DNA of 64,000 nucleotides from JAWLHU01 sp041690255 (GTDB lineage: Bacteria; Bacillota; Sulfobacillia; Symbiobacteriales; Symbiobacteriaceae). The translations under genes and the position numbers were made by a program. Below, piece after piece: positions 10,501-18,868 of the stretch. Below the pieces are notes generated by a model, which saw nothing but the letters and a program-made list of their open reading frames with translations, ran no database searches and was not told where the DNA came from. How positions within the stretch are numbered: the first letter of the stretch is position 1; each line of letters begins with the position of its first letter. The stretch covers positions 1 to 64,000 of the forward strand of contig JAWLHU010000012.1 of assembly GCA_041690255.1 (NCBI GenBank), in the 5' to 3' direction.

Positions 10501-13500
10501 CCCGGAAGAGGCGGTAGCCCGCCACACCTACGTTGTCCAATGCAGTCGTCCAGGTGAGGATGGCCTTTCCGCCTCGTTGTGCAGTGGCCGTCGGGTCCTC
10601 TGGGAAGGTCGGGGCAACGGTGTCCGGCCCGGCGGCAACCGCTGTGGCGGTCACGCCCTGGGACCGGTTGCCGGCCAGGTCCTCGGCGACCAGCTTGTAC
10701 TCGTACGCCGTGTCCGGCTCCAGCCCCTGGTCACGGAAGGTCAGGGTGCTGCTGGCCACCTCGGCGATCTGGGTCCCGTCCCGGTAGATCAGGTAACGGG
10801 CCACATCCACCGATACAGAAGCTTCCCAGGTCAGGTCGATCCGGGTCTCATCGACCCCTGTGGCCCTGAAGTCGGCCGCATCGCCGGGAGCGGTACGGTC
10901 AACGGTCAGAAGCAGCGGGTTGGATGGGGCACTGGTCTCATTACCCCGGACTGCCTGGGCCGTGAAGGTGTACTCCCCCTCCGAATCGAGGGTCACGGTC
11001 AGGGAGAAGTCGCCGTTGGCGTCCGCGGTGGCGGTGGCTGTCCGGGTGAGGTCGTTGGTGGTGTAGGTGAGCACCACGTCCAGGTTGGCAAGGGTCTTGC
11101 CGTTAATGGTAACCGAGCTCTCCCGGGTGACCGGAGTCTGGAGGGCGGTGAGGGTCGGGGCGGGCAGAGCGCCATCCACCTGGAAAGTGGCCGTCTTCCT
11201 GATCGTGCCGCCGGGGCCGGCGTCCAGTTCCAGCACGGCCGTATAGGTGCCGCCGGTGGCGCCCTCGGGCACGGTATAGGCGCCCTGGTAGTAGGTGGAC
11301 GTGCGATCAGTGTTCAGGGAGTTCTCCAGGCTGCCGATCGCCGCCCAGTTCCCCGTGATTTGCGGCGCCACCTTCTGCACGTAGACCTCGGTTTCGCTCT
11401 GGTCCAGGATGCGCAGGAAGGGGGCGATCTGCTCGTGGCTTTGGGTGGAGATCGCGCCGGGATTCGCGTCCATGGCGATCAGGCGGAACCCATCTTCGTT
11501 GATGATCGCGGGCGCGAGTGCGACCGTGCTTCCCGCGCTGACCGATGTGGGCGAGAGCGAGAGTGTGGTCGCGGGGAAGACCACCAAGGGTGACAGGGTC
11601 ACGTCGCCCTGGACCGTGATCTCCTTCTCCAGCACATAGGACCAGGTCCCGTCCAGGGTCGCCATGTCGGCCACGACCAGGGCGCGATAGGCTCCCGGGC
11701 TGACGTAGATGCTGTCGGCGAAGCTGCTGTTGTACTTGACATAGGCGTCGGTGTCGCTGTTGGGCATGGCGCTGCCGAACAGGGCGATGGCCTTAACAGG
11801 AAACCGACCGATTGTCGAGGTTGTCCCACCGAGGGTGAGCTGGGCCACCTGGCCGGACCCGCCCAGGGTGAAGGCAGAAGCGGCCTGTACCTTCCCGGAG
11901 TGCAGGATGTATTTCGTCCCCCACAGGCTCTCGACCGAGACGGCCAGGTCGGCGCCGTTGGCGAACCCGACCGTTGCCGGGCCGGGGTCCCTGTTCACCA
12001 GGAGGACCGGAACGCTTGCGCCCTCGGCATCGTAGAGCTCGGCGCGCCACATGAGGTCGCCGGGCAGGGCCTTGCCGTCCCTGTCGAGAGCGGACAGGGT
12101 GGTGGCCTGTAGCATGTAGGCCGCCAGGTCAATGGACACCTCGCTCTGGTTGGCGGCCACCGGCACCAGCACGTAGAACTTGGTCGTGTTGTCCGCCAGC
12201 TTACCCTGCAAGAGCAAGCCCTTCGGGAGGTGGGTGTCCAGGTCGCTGAAGGTGACGACACCGGTTTCCGGATCGGTGTAGTCATCGTAGGACTGCTTGT
12301 AGCGTCCCCCTTCCTTCAGCCAGACCTGGACCGAGAGGGCGACAGGGGTCTCCCCGTTCTTCACCGTGACCCTCAGGTCGGGGGCCGTGTTCGGGTCTGT
12401 AACGGTGGCGGCAATGGTGGAACTCTGCTTCAGACCGCCGAAGACCTGGGCGTTAACCGAGGAGTAGATGGTGAAACTCCCAGGTGCATTCGGGTACCAG
12501 TTGGATATCCACCCCTGGTTGTTCACCACGTCCCACGAGAGATCGGTCTCCTCCACATTGATCCCCTCGGCGTCCACCACAATGAACTCAGGGATAACCT
12601 GGTAGGTGGAGCCGTTGTACCACGAAATCCCCGTGGTCGGGTTTCCATACTCGTCGGTGATCTGCACTGTGAGCGGGATTTCGTCCCAGATCATGATTGG
12701 GGTGGAGAGATCGTCAGGTGTGGCCGGGGAGCCGATCTGGACCTCGCCGCCGAAGAGCAGTTCGTTTCCGCCGGCCACGGCTTCGAAGGACCGGTAGTTC
12801 ATGCTCCAGGTGTAGGTGCTGCCCGAGACAGAGCGGACCGCCTGCAGTGCGCCCTCGTACTGGCCGGGGGTCACGTAGAGGTCCTGGGTCAGCGTGATCG
12901 GGGGAAGCTTGACGCTGTCCGAATCGACCAGTTCCAGGGTCGCAGAGTCAAAGCTGCCGGTCGGCATCAGGCTCAGCTTCGCCGCCGTGCCCTTGGGCGC
13001 GAACTGGTAGTCCATACCATTGCTCTGGAGGCTGCCGGCCAGGAAGTAGCCTGGAGCGCTGAGCCGCAGGTTGTAGTCACCCTTGGTCAGGTAGACCTGC
13101 AAGGTGCCGTCCTTGTTCGTCTGGCCGAGCCAGAGCAGCTCCGCCTGGCGGTACGGGGTGGTGACGGGCACCGGGTCCAGGATCTGCCCGTAGACCGTGG
13201 CCATGCTGAGCGGAGTCTCGTTCACATCCTCCGCCGTCACGGTCACCAACTGGGCGTTACTGCCGTCCAGGACCTCCAGCCCGGTCTCCTCTGCCCGAAA
13301 CACCTTGTGGAGCAGGAAGTTGGGGGTGGAGCCCTGGGCGACCACGAGATAGTCGTGGCCACTGGTCACCTGGGTGTTGGGCAGGGCGAGCCGCCCGTTA
13401 ATATCAGCGGTGGCCTGGATTGGCGGTTCGGTCACGGTGGCCTTCGAAAGGTCGCCGCTGTGAATGAGGTGGTAGATCCTCACAGCCGCACCGGCTGCTG

Positions 13501-15139
13501 GTTCGCCCGAGTCGGGCCGCTTCACCTCAAGCTGAAGGCCACGCAGTTGGGTGTTATCCACCATGACGTCCCGGTCGAACCTGGCCAACTCCAGGTCGTC
13601 CGACCGCCATGCGACAGCTCGCAGGGTATAGAGGCCGTCTGCCACAGTGGTGGTGTCAAAGGTCGCCTCGGCGAACTGCATCTTCAGTTGGGTGAGCGCC
13701 TCAACCCTGCGCATGATCGAGCCATCTTGCTTGGAGACGAGCTGGAACTCGACCCGCCAGACCCGCTCCGGGTTGCCGACCTCGGCCACGAGCCGGGTCA
13801 TGCCGCCAATGCGGGCTGGGCTCCCGTCAGTCGTCTGAGCCGGTTCCACCAGCAGAATCGAGTTGTTGAGGTTCACATCTTCCAGAACCTTGGTCACCAG
13901 TTTGTACGCATCAAAGATATAGGTGGGTCCATAGGGGCTCCGCTCCGCCAGGTCGATGGCGTTGATCACCTGGGCGGGTGTCGCATCGGGTGCGACCGAG
14001 AGGGCCATGGCTGCGGCGCCGGCCACGATGGGGGCGGCCATTGAGGTGCCGGAGAGGCGCCCGTAGGTGTTGCCCGGCAGTGTGCTCAGGATCTCCACGC
14101 CCGGCGCCCGGGTGTCGGTCAGGTTGTTGCTGGTGGGGTCTGCGCTCTCACTCCGGCCGACAGAGCCGACCGAGACCACCCCCGGCAACGAAGCCGGGTA
14201 GAAGCCCTCCACGGAGCGCCCCTCATTGCCGGCCGCAGCCACGACCACCACCCCGTTGTTCACGGCGTACTCAATCGCCTGGGCCAGGGTGATCGGGTAG
14301 TCGGGAAGGCGGGCGCCCAGGCTCAGGTTAATCACTTTGGCCCCATTATCCACCGCCCACCTGATGCCTTCCGACACCGAGAGTACGGTGCCGTAGCCGG
14401 CGGCGTCCAGAGCCTTGACGGGGAGAATCTTGGCCGGGAAGGGGCCCGCCACGCCGAGGCCACCGGTGCCGTTGTTGCCCTCGGCCGCAATGACACCCGC
14501 CACAGCGGTGCCGTGGCCGGTAGCCGAGTCATCGCCGGCGACCTGAGCGGGTGCGCCGCTCTGCTGGGTGAACGCGTCGTAAGCGACTTCTGCCAGACGG
14601 TTTTTCAGGTCGTCGTGTCCAGCGTCAACACCGGTATCAATGACGGCAACGCGCACCTCGGCGCCCGGCAGGTAGGTCTCGGCAGTCTGCCAGGCCGCCA
14701 CGCTGTTGACCTCGCCCACATGCCACTGCGCTTCGGAGAGGAACTCGGGATCGTTCGGGTAGTACGACGCCGCTTGGAGCGTGTAGTTCGGTTCCACGTA
14801 CTCGACGTTCGGGTCCTGTCTGATCTCGGCCATGGCGGCCTTCAGATCAGCCTCCGGCGCCAACTGGAGAAGCTGGGTCTCCGCGGTAGCCTGCTGCACC
14901 GACTCGACCTGGGCGCTTAGCAGGGAGCTGGCCGAGAGGCTGCTGACCGCATTCGCCCGGTAGCGGACGATCAACTGGCGGGTCGGATCTGCGATGGGCT
15001 CTGCCCTGGCGGGGACCACCTCCGCCGCGAAGCCAGCCGAGCCGGGTAGGAGTACGGCCAGGGTCATGACAAGGGCAAGAAGTCCGGAACAGATTCGTTG
15101 TGGTATCCCTGCTGAGGCTCGTCCCTGTTTGTAGCTCAT
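4526..15139 (-). CDS. Giant secreted S8 subtilase with repeat domains and three SLH domains
   Basis: A 3,537-residue surface protein. Residues 1-39 are a signal peptide, and about 50-120 an inhibitor-I9-like propeptide. The subtilisin domain (about 140-400) has an intact triad: Asp168 (VAVIDTG), His209 (GHGT) and Ser366 (GTSMAAP), with oxyanion Asn305. Long Ig-like and carboxypeptidase-regulatory-like stretches follow. Two fibronectin-III domains lie near 1420 and 1510, a DUF11-like repeat near 2180, a Gly/Ser-rich linker near 2760, another FN3-like pair, and a Gly plus Pro-Thr-Glu linker near 3190. Three SLH domains lie near 3350-3526. SLH domains bind secondary cell-wall polymer, so the protease is probably displayed on the S-layer. 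AGGAGGG lies six bases before the ATG. The gene fills a sixth of the window. Confidence 0.93.
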   Translation of the reverse strand: MSYKQGRASAGIPQRICSGLLALVMTLAVLLPGSAGFAAEVVPARAEPIADPTRQLIVRYRANAVSSLSASSLLSAQVESVQQATAETQLLQLAPEADLKAAMAEIRQDPNVEYVEPNYTLQAASYYPNDPEFLSEAQWHVGEVNSVAAWQTAETYLPGAEVRVAVIDTGVDAGHDDLKNRLAEVAYDAFTQQSGAPAQVAGDDSATGHGTAVAGVIAAEGNNGTGGLGVAGPFPAKILPVKALDAAGYGTVLSVSEGIRWAVDNGAKVINLSLGARLPDYPITLAQAIEYAVNNGVVVVAAAGNEGRSVEGFYPASLPGVVSVGSVGRSESADPTSNNLTDTRAPGVEILSTLPGNTYGRLSGTSMAAPIVAGAAAMALSVAPDATPAQVINAIDLAERSPYGPTYIFDAYKLVTKVLEDVNLNNSILLVEPAQTTDGSPARIGGMTRLVAEVGNPERVWRVEFQLVSKQDGSIMRRVEALTQLKMQFAEATFDTTTVADGLYTLRAVAWRSDDLELARFDRDVMVDNTQLRGLQLEVKRPDSGEPAAGAAVRIYHLIHSGDLSKATVTEPPIQATADINGRLALPNTQVTSGHDYLVVAQGSTPNFLLHKVFRAEETGLEVLDGSNAQLVTVTAEDVNETPLSMATVYGQILDPVPVTTPYRQAELLWLGQTNKDGTLQVYLTKGDYNLRLSAPGYFLAGSLQSNGMDYQFAPKGTAAKLSLMPTGSFDSATLELVDSDSVKLPPITLTQDLYVTPGQYEGALQAVRSVSGSTYTWSMNYRSFEAVAGGNELLFGGEVQIGSPATPDDLSTPIMIWDEIPLTVQITDEYGNPTTGISWYNGSTYQVIPEFIVVDAEGINVEETDLSWDVVNNQGWISNWYPNAPGSFTIYSSVNAQVFGGLKQSSTIAATVTDPNTAPDLRVTVKNGETPVALSVQVWLKEGGRYKQSYDDYTDPETGVVTFSDLDTHLPKGLLLQGKLADNTTKFYVLVPVAANQSEVSIDLAAYMLQATTLSALDRDGKALPGDLMWRAELYDAEGASVPVLLVNRDPGPATVGFANGADLAVSVESLWGTKYILHSGKVQAASAFTLGGSGQVAQLTLGGTTSTIGRFPVKAIALFGSAMPNSDTDAYVKYNSSFADSIYVSPGAYRALVVADMATLDGTWSYVLEKEITVQGDVTLSPLVVFPATTLSLSPTSVSAGSTVALAPAIINEDGFRLIAMDANPGAISTQSHEQIAPFLRILDQSETEVYVQKVAPQITGNWAAIGSLENSLNTDRTSTYYQGAYTVPEGATGGTYTAVLELDAGPGGTIRKTATFQVDGALPAPTLTALQTPVTRESSVTINGKTLANLDVVLTYTTNDLTRTATATADANGDFSLTVTLDSEGEYTFTAQAVRGNETSAPSNPLLLTVDRTAPGDAADFRATGVDETRIDLTWEASVSVDVARYLIYRDGTQIAEVASSTLTFRDQGLEPDTAYEYKLVAEDLAGNRSQGVTATAVAAGPDTVAPTFPEDPTATAQRGGKAILTWTTALDNVGVAGYRLFRGLAADALTQVGGDLSAETLTYTDAGLLASTTYYYKVAAVDAAGNASDMEPIAVTTPDLTIDAVSWDSSLTRNGLLKQGGTIRVRVFTEPNRTVTGTMIYHVWTGPDTTNSLQAEGIPFTEDSVVIGRYTADIAIPADTFQIGDIGVAVTDDGTNQATQAAGNGHLYVAGHLTVTVPELAETSALTGARIVVKSAASNSGTTMAAEASGDFTLVDLAPAEDYVVQLIDQYGKSMAAALTGVVVQAGRTASAAFTTLTLPAWMKVKVVDEEGNPLQGARVVFTEMDTPNRMILAIRPTDANGETVLENRLSGSTLKMTIDYGLPYSRPETGAITLAPGENTHTIEVPQYEAATLSGTITDDQSNPIHRAIVTVTQPIGHRRSVYTDEAGQYTLPVYVGAGATLSVSGNSSRLGTVAPLNIDLIEGDTVLDPISLPSQQRATINVRGFVQYAEQAEYELDLSDGRLRAHLRLRATNKTRGSYSSEYPFKLQGIAGDTVEICLDARQGGLPEKCVEAVLDANLTASVEIHAVQGGLIKGSVNAPLTADDAMTYTVFLIRTNENGQWRQAIDGGTIKRTNQFALGVPEAGRYEIEFATPYGTARQIVDVPHNKVVQIDQPLALSSLGNFTAEGNLVRVEPREVSPGGEVTVTAKYYNPYDSKRPVTNATLWLEVPDGTTLVQGSVLVNGREPDVMTATTNGYYEVAIGDVAAKSGGTVSYKLRVDGEVSTSTIAPMVRIRYTQGTRTLTDLIGRAQVNLTYASITMPLLVAQPAVKASGRAVADSTVKVYADDLLLAETTAGPTGYWSTTVALPESDALRIFNMSATSQSATGTYRSNVLKVKYDPTVPYIEEVVMRQEDGREVTFHPTQGVAVFPYVVVPDMPITYKIKFSDPTRVTNVRVHLDTNPTGVFTERAYWVEEEQRFVAVTTTTYFGPIYFTYDLRTEIDWAKLLEDEAIRRSMPEELQQVLVEKGLPPTSEMKSASATYSVPGMPEVTGRVEIRMRQGQTYRPTILERTAHEFNPLPVFGLTRTLIDDPDRVEMTVSAYIPTGLSDPVPDQIDAVYVQIRLIAEHPQMLAGEIDWFHALRQPFGILDKPARAVEMLEEAALCIDGSETTKAVVPKIEEIPARWVIDNYFQWALLASSLQIEKEDLNLTFSTELLADLVAFGMDRDLDALIRNTESAARIQLADCDGGGSNGSAPSGGGSGSGGLGGLGGGGGSAGGGGGGLSGPGSHGGLAGAPEWIYDPSGYVYEALPTNPLEDVKATVVQHKEDGSVEIWDAEWYGQVNPQWTDPAGKYGWDVPEGFWQVIWEKDGYETGESPVLQVPPPRTEVNHSMISLRAPTVTEVAAIDQREIIVLFDQYVQAATLNTTTVKLFDAEGFEVAGWIEPIDPDEATGLTRKVRFVANNSLPAGQTYTISIDDLVLNYAGRPLAEEINRPVTIPLPTPPARVTDPKLIPGPDSLEVQWTDPAALDLTEIRLAWGNTVIGVKPGVQRYRITGLSGTTTVAIKAIYGALKESESDLLTGTPIDATAPGAVSNLTVTPAGTYLTLRWQNPADTDIQHLFVTLSTPDGAVNQLFELGPTARTYTINNLIKSADYLVGVMARDTAGNDSVRITQLVTTLASNPSGGGGGGGGGPTPQPPTEPTEPTEPTEPPVEPPVEPLPQDGVILVASISDEASRIASDDGAITLTLKEGTFRQETEVKVTRQNPPTLPASQPLIALGSAYTVEAEGATPARPVAIRLAYDPTLLNGKDHRKLGLYRQSASDPSMWILVGGVVNPGKGYVMAHVAEFGTYAVMINEPSFPDLKGHWSQADVEVLLSRQIAEGATAKAFRPDQAITRAEVAKLLTLILLQDESRGISLEAPAKPTFADVDPSSAEYAYIETAAALGIIKGYNGLFRPDDTVTRQELATMLYRALAQSEQLSGPSLPYTDAGQIADWAMQPIVWATAKGLFKGDDRGQFRPNGQATRAEGVVVVLRSLEALGLITEPAE

Positions 15140-15170
15140 AGTGCCCTCCTAATAGTGGGTACCCGTATGT

Positions 15171-15599
15171 CTAAAGCCTTCGGCCGTCCGGCCGTAAGCA
15201 AACGGATATCGTCGCCGTGTTGTAGTAGAGCGCCATCTCGCTGATCCGATCGCCCGCCACCCGGTAGATGGCACACATGGGAAGGATCAGGTCCAGGTGG
15301 GAGGGCGCGATCTCACCCAGTGGCTGAATCTGCCGCTCGCCTCGAAACGTGAACTGCGCCGTGACACGATCACCATCTCTGCTGAACTCCTCGTCATCCA
15401 GATGGGTCCGGAAAAACGCCTGCCGAAAGGCCATGACATAGCGCTGAACAGCCTGGGGCCCCACCAATCGCATTCCTGGGGTCGTCATGTCGCGAAAGAC
15501 CACGTTCGGAGCAAGGGCTGCAGGGGAGCTGCCGAAGCCCCAAGCGCGGACAATGTCGCACAGCCGATCCGTGAAAACCCACCCCCGTCGTCCTGCCAC
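15171..15599 (-). CDS. SnoaL-like (NTF2-fold) protein
   Basis: A 142-residue cytoplasmic protein with the layout of the SnoaL-like/NTF2 superfamily: an N-terminal helix, a segment of the type VVFRDMTTPGMRLVGPQAVQRYV, and a strand-rich C-terminal half ending in a small ligand-pocket-like region. Such proteins range from polyketide cyclases to proteins of unknown function, and nothing fixes a substrate here. The GTG start has no good ribosome-binding site, so the true start could be internal. It lies 31 bp upstream of the giant protease gene on the same strand and could be co-transcribed with it, although the protease has its own strong ribosome-binding site. Confidence 0.6.
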   Translation of the reverse strand: MAGRRGWVFTDRLCDIVRAWGFGSSPAALAPNVVFRDMTTPGMRLVGPQAVQRYVMAFRQAFFRTHLDDEEFSRDGDRVTAQFTFRGERQIQPLGEIAPSHLDLILPMCAIYRVAGDRISEMALYYNTATISVCLRPDGRRL

Positions 15600-15740
15600 G
15601 TGTTGATTACCGGATTACTATAGATTGCGGAGCGTCTCAAGATCGTCACAGAGATCCGCTCCACACCCGATTCAATCTTCTGTTTTGGGAGATATCATAG
15701 AGATTAAAGCCTAAACTTGCCCACATGAGGTGACGGACCG

Positions 15741-18700
15741 ATGCTGAGGATCCATCTCCTGGGGCCGTTCCGAGCGGTCCTGCCGAGCGGGGAGTCCGCT
15801 CGGTTCGCCGCACAGAGTGCGGCCGCCGTTCTCGCCCTCCTCGCCCTGCGCCCGGACCACCGGCTGACCCGGGAGATGATCGCTCAGACGCTGTGGCCCG
15901 ATCACCCTACCGCCAGAGCGGCGGCGAATGCCCGTCAGGCCTTGTGGCGTCTCCGTGGAAGCCTCGGTGACCAGCTGCCCTGCCTCATGATCGACCGCGA
16001 GGAGGTCTTGCTGGAGTCGGGACCGGATCTCTGGATCGACCTGGACCATTTCCGGGCCACCGGTGACCCCGAGGTCGTTCTGGGCCACCTGCTGGAGGGC
16101 TGGACCGACGAGTGGGTCGTGCGTGAGCGCGAGCTGCTTATGGTAGAGGTGAACACCCGCCTGGCCAGTGCTGCATCTGCCGCCCTGGCCAGTGGAGAGC
16201 CTCAGGCCGGCCTGGCGTGTGCCCAGCGGCTGGTCTCGATCGACCCCCTGCGGGAGGATGGCCACCGGCTGATCATGGCTGCCTATCTGGCTCTGAACCA
16301 GCCTGCCTCTGCCCTGCAGCAGTACCAGGCCTGCCGGTCGGCCCTCTCCCGGGAGCTTGGCGTGGAGCCGACAGCCGAAACGGCCCGCCTGGCACAGCAG
16401 GCCCGGTCGATCACGGTAACCACCCAACCGGGCTCTGCTGCGGGGAGAACGGCTGAGAGCAGGCAGACGCCGCTGATCGGCCGGCGCGAGGATCTCCGGC
16501 GAATGATCCAGGTGCTCACGGGCCCTGGGCCCACCCTCGGCCTGATCACCGGCGAGCCGGGGATCGGTAAGAGCCGATTGATCGAAGAAGTGGTGCGCGA
16601 GGCGCATGAACTCGGGTTCCGCGTCCTGCGGGCCTCGTGCTATGACGGCCCGACGCCCCCGCCCCACCAGGTGCTCGCCGACCTGCTCCGCTCGATCGGC
16701 AAGGAGCGGCTGCAGAGCCTACCCGCGCCCGCGAAGAGGGCCCTTGCGCTGATCGTCCCTGAGTTGGGTACTCCCGTGCACTCCACCCCCGGCGATGAGC
16801 GGCACCGGCTCCTGACGATCCTCTCGGAGACCTTCCAGTCCCTGCTCCAGGAGGGGCCGGTCCTCTTTTTGTTGGAGGATATTCAGTGGTCCGACCCTGC
16901 CTCCATACGCGCACTGGAGTTTCTGGCCCCGCGGATGAATACCCAGGGGCTGCGGATGATCGGCACGTGCCGCACTGACGCCCTTGCCGAGCGGGAGGAC
17001 ATCGCGCAGGGCGCCTTTCGACAGGAGAGCGGCGGCATGCTGCAACGGGTTGACCTCCAGCCGCTGGACCAGGCTGAGACCGCCCGACTGGCCCATGCGC
17101 TGGCTCCGGAGGTCTCCCCGCTCTACTCCACCTGGCTCTACCAGGAGACTGCCGGAAACCCCCTGTTCATTACCGAGCTGGTGCGAGCCACCACCCAATC
17201 GCCGGAGCGGCCTCCCGCCGAGCTCCCCGCCGGCATCCTGCGGGTGCTCCGCTGGCGGCTGACCGATCTCTCCGCCGAGTCCAGGGAGATCCTGCGGGCC
17301 GCTGCTGTGCTTGGTGAGAGCTTCGGGTTCGAGCAGTTGAGAGGCATGCTCTCCATGCCGGAAGAGGAGCTGGTCACCCACCTGGACTTGCTGTTAGCCA
17401 GAGGGCTTCTGATCGAGCATGAGTCTGGCATGCGCTTCTACCACGCCCGCTTCCGCGATACGGTGCTCACCGATCTGACGAAGCCCCGGCGGCTCTCCCT
17501 GCACCGCAGGGCGGCGCGCATTGTCTCCGATGACTCGGTCTCCGCCTACCATGCTGAGGCCGGCGAGGACTGGCGCTTGGCGGCTGAACGCCTGCGGACC
17601 AGTGCACGGCGGGCATTCTTCCTTGGTGAGCACACCGATGCCATCACCCTGGCAAACCGTGCGGTTGCGGCCGTGGAGAAGCTTGACCGCGACCGGGCTG
17701 AACTGGAGATCGCTGTGATCGAGACCCGGGCGGAGATCTTCGGGGACCTGGGCCGCTACGACCAGCAGAGCACGGATCTGGACCGGCTCGAACGGCTCGC
17801 CCTCCAGACCGGGAACCACGGGCTCGTCGTCCTGACGGCAGCTCACCGGTCCACCCTGCATGCCAAGCTCGGGCGGTACGAGGAGGCGGAGACCGAGGGC
17901 CGGCGCAGCCTGCTGCTGGCCCAGCGGCCCGGCATGGAGCCGGAGCGTCTGCTCACCGCGCAGATGGGCCTGGTACGGATATACCAGCACCTCGGGCGGT
18001 GGCCGAAGTGGATCCCCCTGGCGGAGGAGGCGCTGGCGAATGCCCGGCAGATGGGCAGCTTGATCTGGGAAGGGAGGCTCTCGCTCTCCCTGGCGGTCGC
18101 CTTTCGCGACCGGATGCAGCCTGGCAAAGCCCTCCCCCTGGCGAAGTCCGCGGCGGAAATCGGCAGACGGCTGGATGACTTCGATCTGGAGATGGGCGGG
18201 TATGTCCTTCAGGCCGCCAGTCTGATTGGGCTCGGCCAACCCGAGGAGGGGCTCGAACTCTACCGCACCGCCGCCGGCCTGGCCGGGCAGAAAGGTGCGA
18301 AGGTACTCGAGTTGGCCGGGCGGGCCTATGTCGGGTTTTACCTCCGCCACCTGGGCCGGTGGGAGGAGGCCGCAGCGGATGCCCCGGCGCTCTACGCCGG
18401 TGCGATCACGCTGCAATGGGCGCGGCTCACCATGGCGGCGCAGCGCGAGATGGCCTGGATGCACCTCCGGATGGGCCGGGCGGACGAGGCCCTGAAGTAC
18501 GCCACCGCCATGATGAATGGGCTGACGCCAGCCGATTTGCTCAAGGACTACAGCGAAGGTGGAGAGGTCTGGGCCAGGGCCCTGCTGGCGGCGGGAGATC
18601 TGGACGGAGCGCTGGCGTGGGCCAGGGCACAGCACCCCACCGTTCCGGGACGACACCCGTACATTAGCCTCCGTCTGAGCCGGACTGTGGCCGAGATCCA

Positions 18701-18806
18701 TCGAGCCGCCAACCAGGTGGATTCGGCGCAGCGGTGGGAACGGTGGCAGGACCGGTGGCATCGGTATGTAGGAGATCGGTTCCCCGTCTTCGTCCAGAGC
18801 CTGTGA
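15741..18806 (+). CDS. BTAD/AAA/TPR transcriptional activator (SARP-MalT type)
   Basis: A 1,021-residue regulator of the large SARP/LAL-like type. Residues 1-95 resemble the OmpR-like DNA-binding fold (MLRIHLLGPFRAVLP at the start). Residues 95-235 form the bacterial transcriptional activator domain (BTAD). An AAA ATPase follows with Walker A GEPGIGKS at 271-278 and Walker B LFLLEDIQW near 376. From about 600 onward it is TPR-like helical repeats. Such proteins integrate ATP and ligand or protein signals to activate nearby operons. TGAGGTGA lies just before the ATG. It diverges from the SnoaL-like gene and the giant protease, which are plausible but unproven targets. It ends in a strong bidirectional terminator. 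Confidence 0.88.
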   Translation: MLRIHLLGPFRAVLPSGESARFAAQSAAAVLALLALRPDHRLTREMIAQTLWPDHPTARAAANARQALWRLRGSLGDQLPCLMIDREEVLLESGPDLWIDLDHFRATGDPEVVLGHLLEGWTDEWVVRERELLMVEVNTRLASAASAALASGEPQAGLACAQRLVSIDPLREDGHRLIMAAYLALNQPASALQQYQACRSALSRELGVEPTAETARLAQQARSITVTTQPGSAAGRTAESRQTPLIGRREDLRRMIQVLTGPGPTLGLITGEPGIGKSRLIEEVVREAHELGFRVLRASCYDGPTPPPHQVLADLLRSIGKERLQSLPAPAKRALALIVPELGTPVHSTPGDERHRLLTILSETFQSLLQEGPVLFLLEDIQWSDPASIRALEFLAPRMNTQGLRMIGTCRTDALAEREDIAQGAFRQESGGMLQRVDLQPLDQAETARLAHALAPEVSPLYSTWLYQETAGNPLFITELVRATTQSPERPPAELPAGILRVLRWRLTDLSAESREILRAAAVLGESFGFEQLRGMLSMPEEELVTHLDLLLARGLLIEHESGMRFYHARFRDTVLTDLTKPRRLSLHRRAARIVSDDSVSAYHAEAGEDWRLAAERLRTSARRAFFLGEHTDAITLANRAVAAVEKLDRDRAELEIAVIETRAEIFGDLGRYDQQSTDLDRLERLALQTGNHGLVVLTAAHRSTLHAKLGRYEEAETEGRRSLLLAQRPGMEPERLLTAQMGLVRIYQHLGRWPKWIPLAEEALANARQMGSLIWEGRLSLSLAVAFRDRMQPGKALPLAKSAAEIGRRLDDFDLEMGGYVLQAASLIGLGQPEEGLELYRTAAGLAGQKGAKVLELAGRAYVGFYLRHLGRWEEAAADAPALYAGAITLQWARLTMAAQREMAWMHLRMGRADEALKYATAMMNGLTPADLLKDYSEGGEVWARALLAAGDLDGALAWARAQHPTVPGRHPYISLRLSRTVAEIHRAANQVDSAQRWERWQDRWHRYVGDRFPVFVQSL

Positions 18807-18830
18807 CAGGACGGACAGCGAAGAAAAGAA

Positions 18831-18864
18831 CGAGCCCCGCTGCCTGTGCTGGCAGCGGGGCTCG
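18831..18864. terminator. Bidirectional terminator
   Basis: A perfect 14-bp stem, CGAGCCCCGCTGCC with GGCAGCGGGGCTCG, and a 6-base loop between the activator gene and the convergent tetR gene. Confidence 0.85.
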
Positions 18865-18868
18865 GGTC

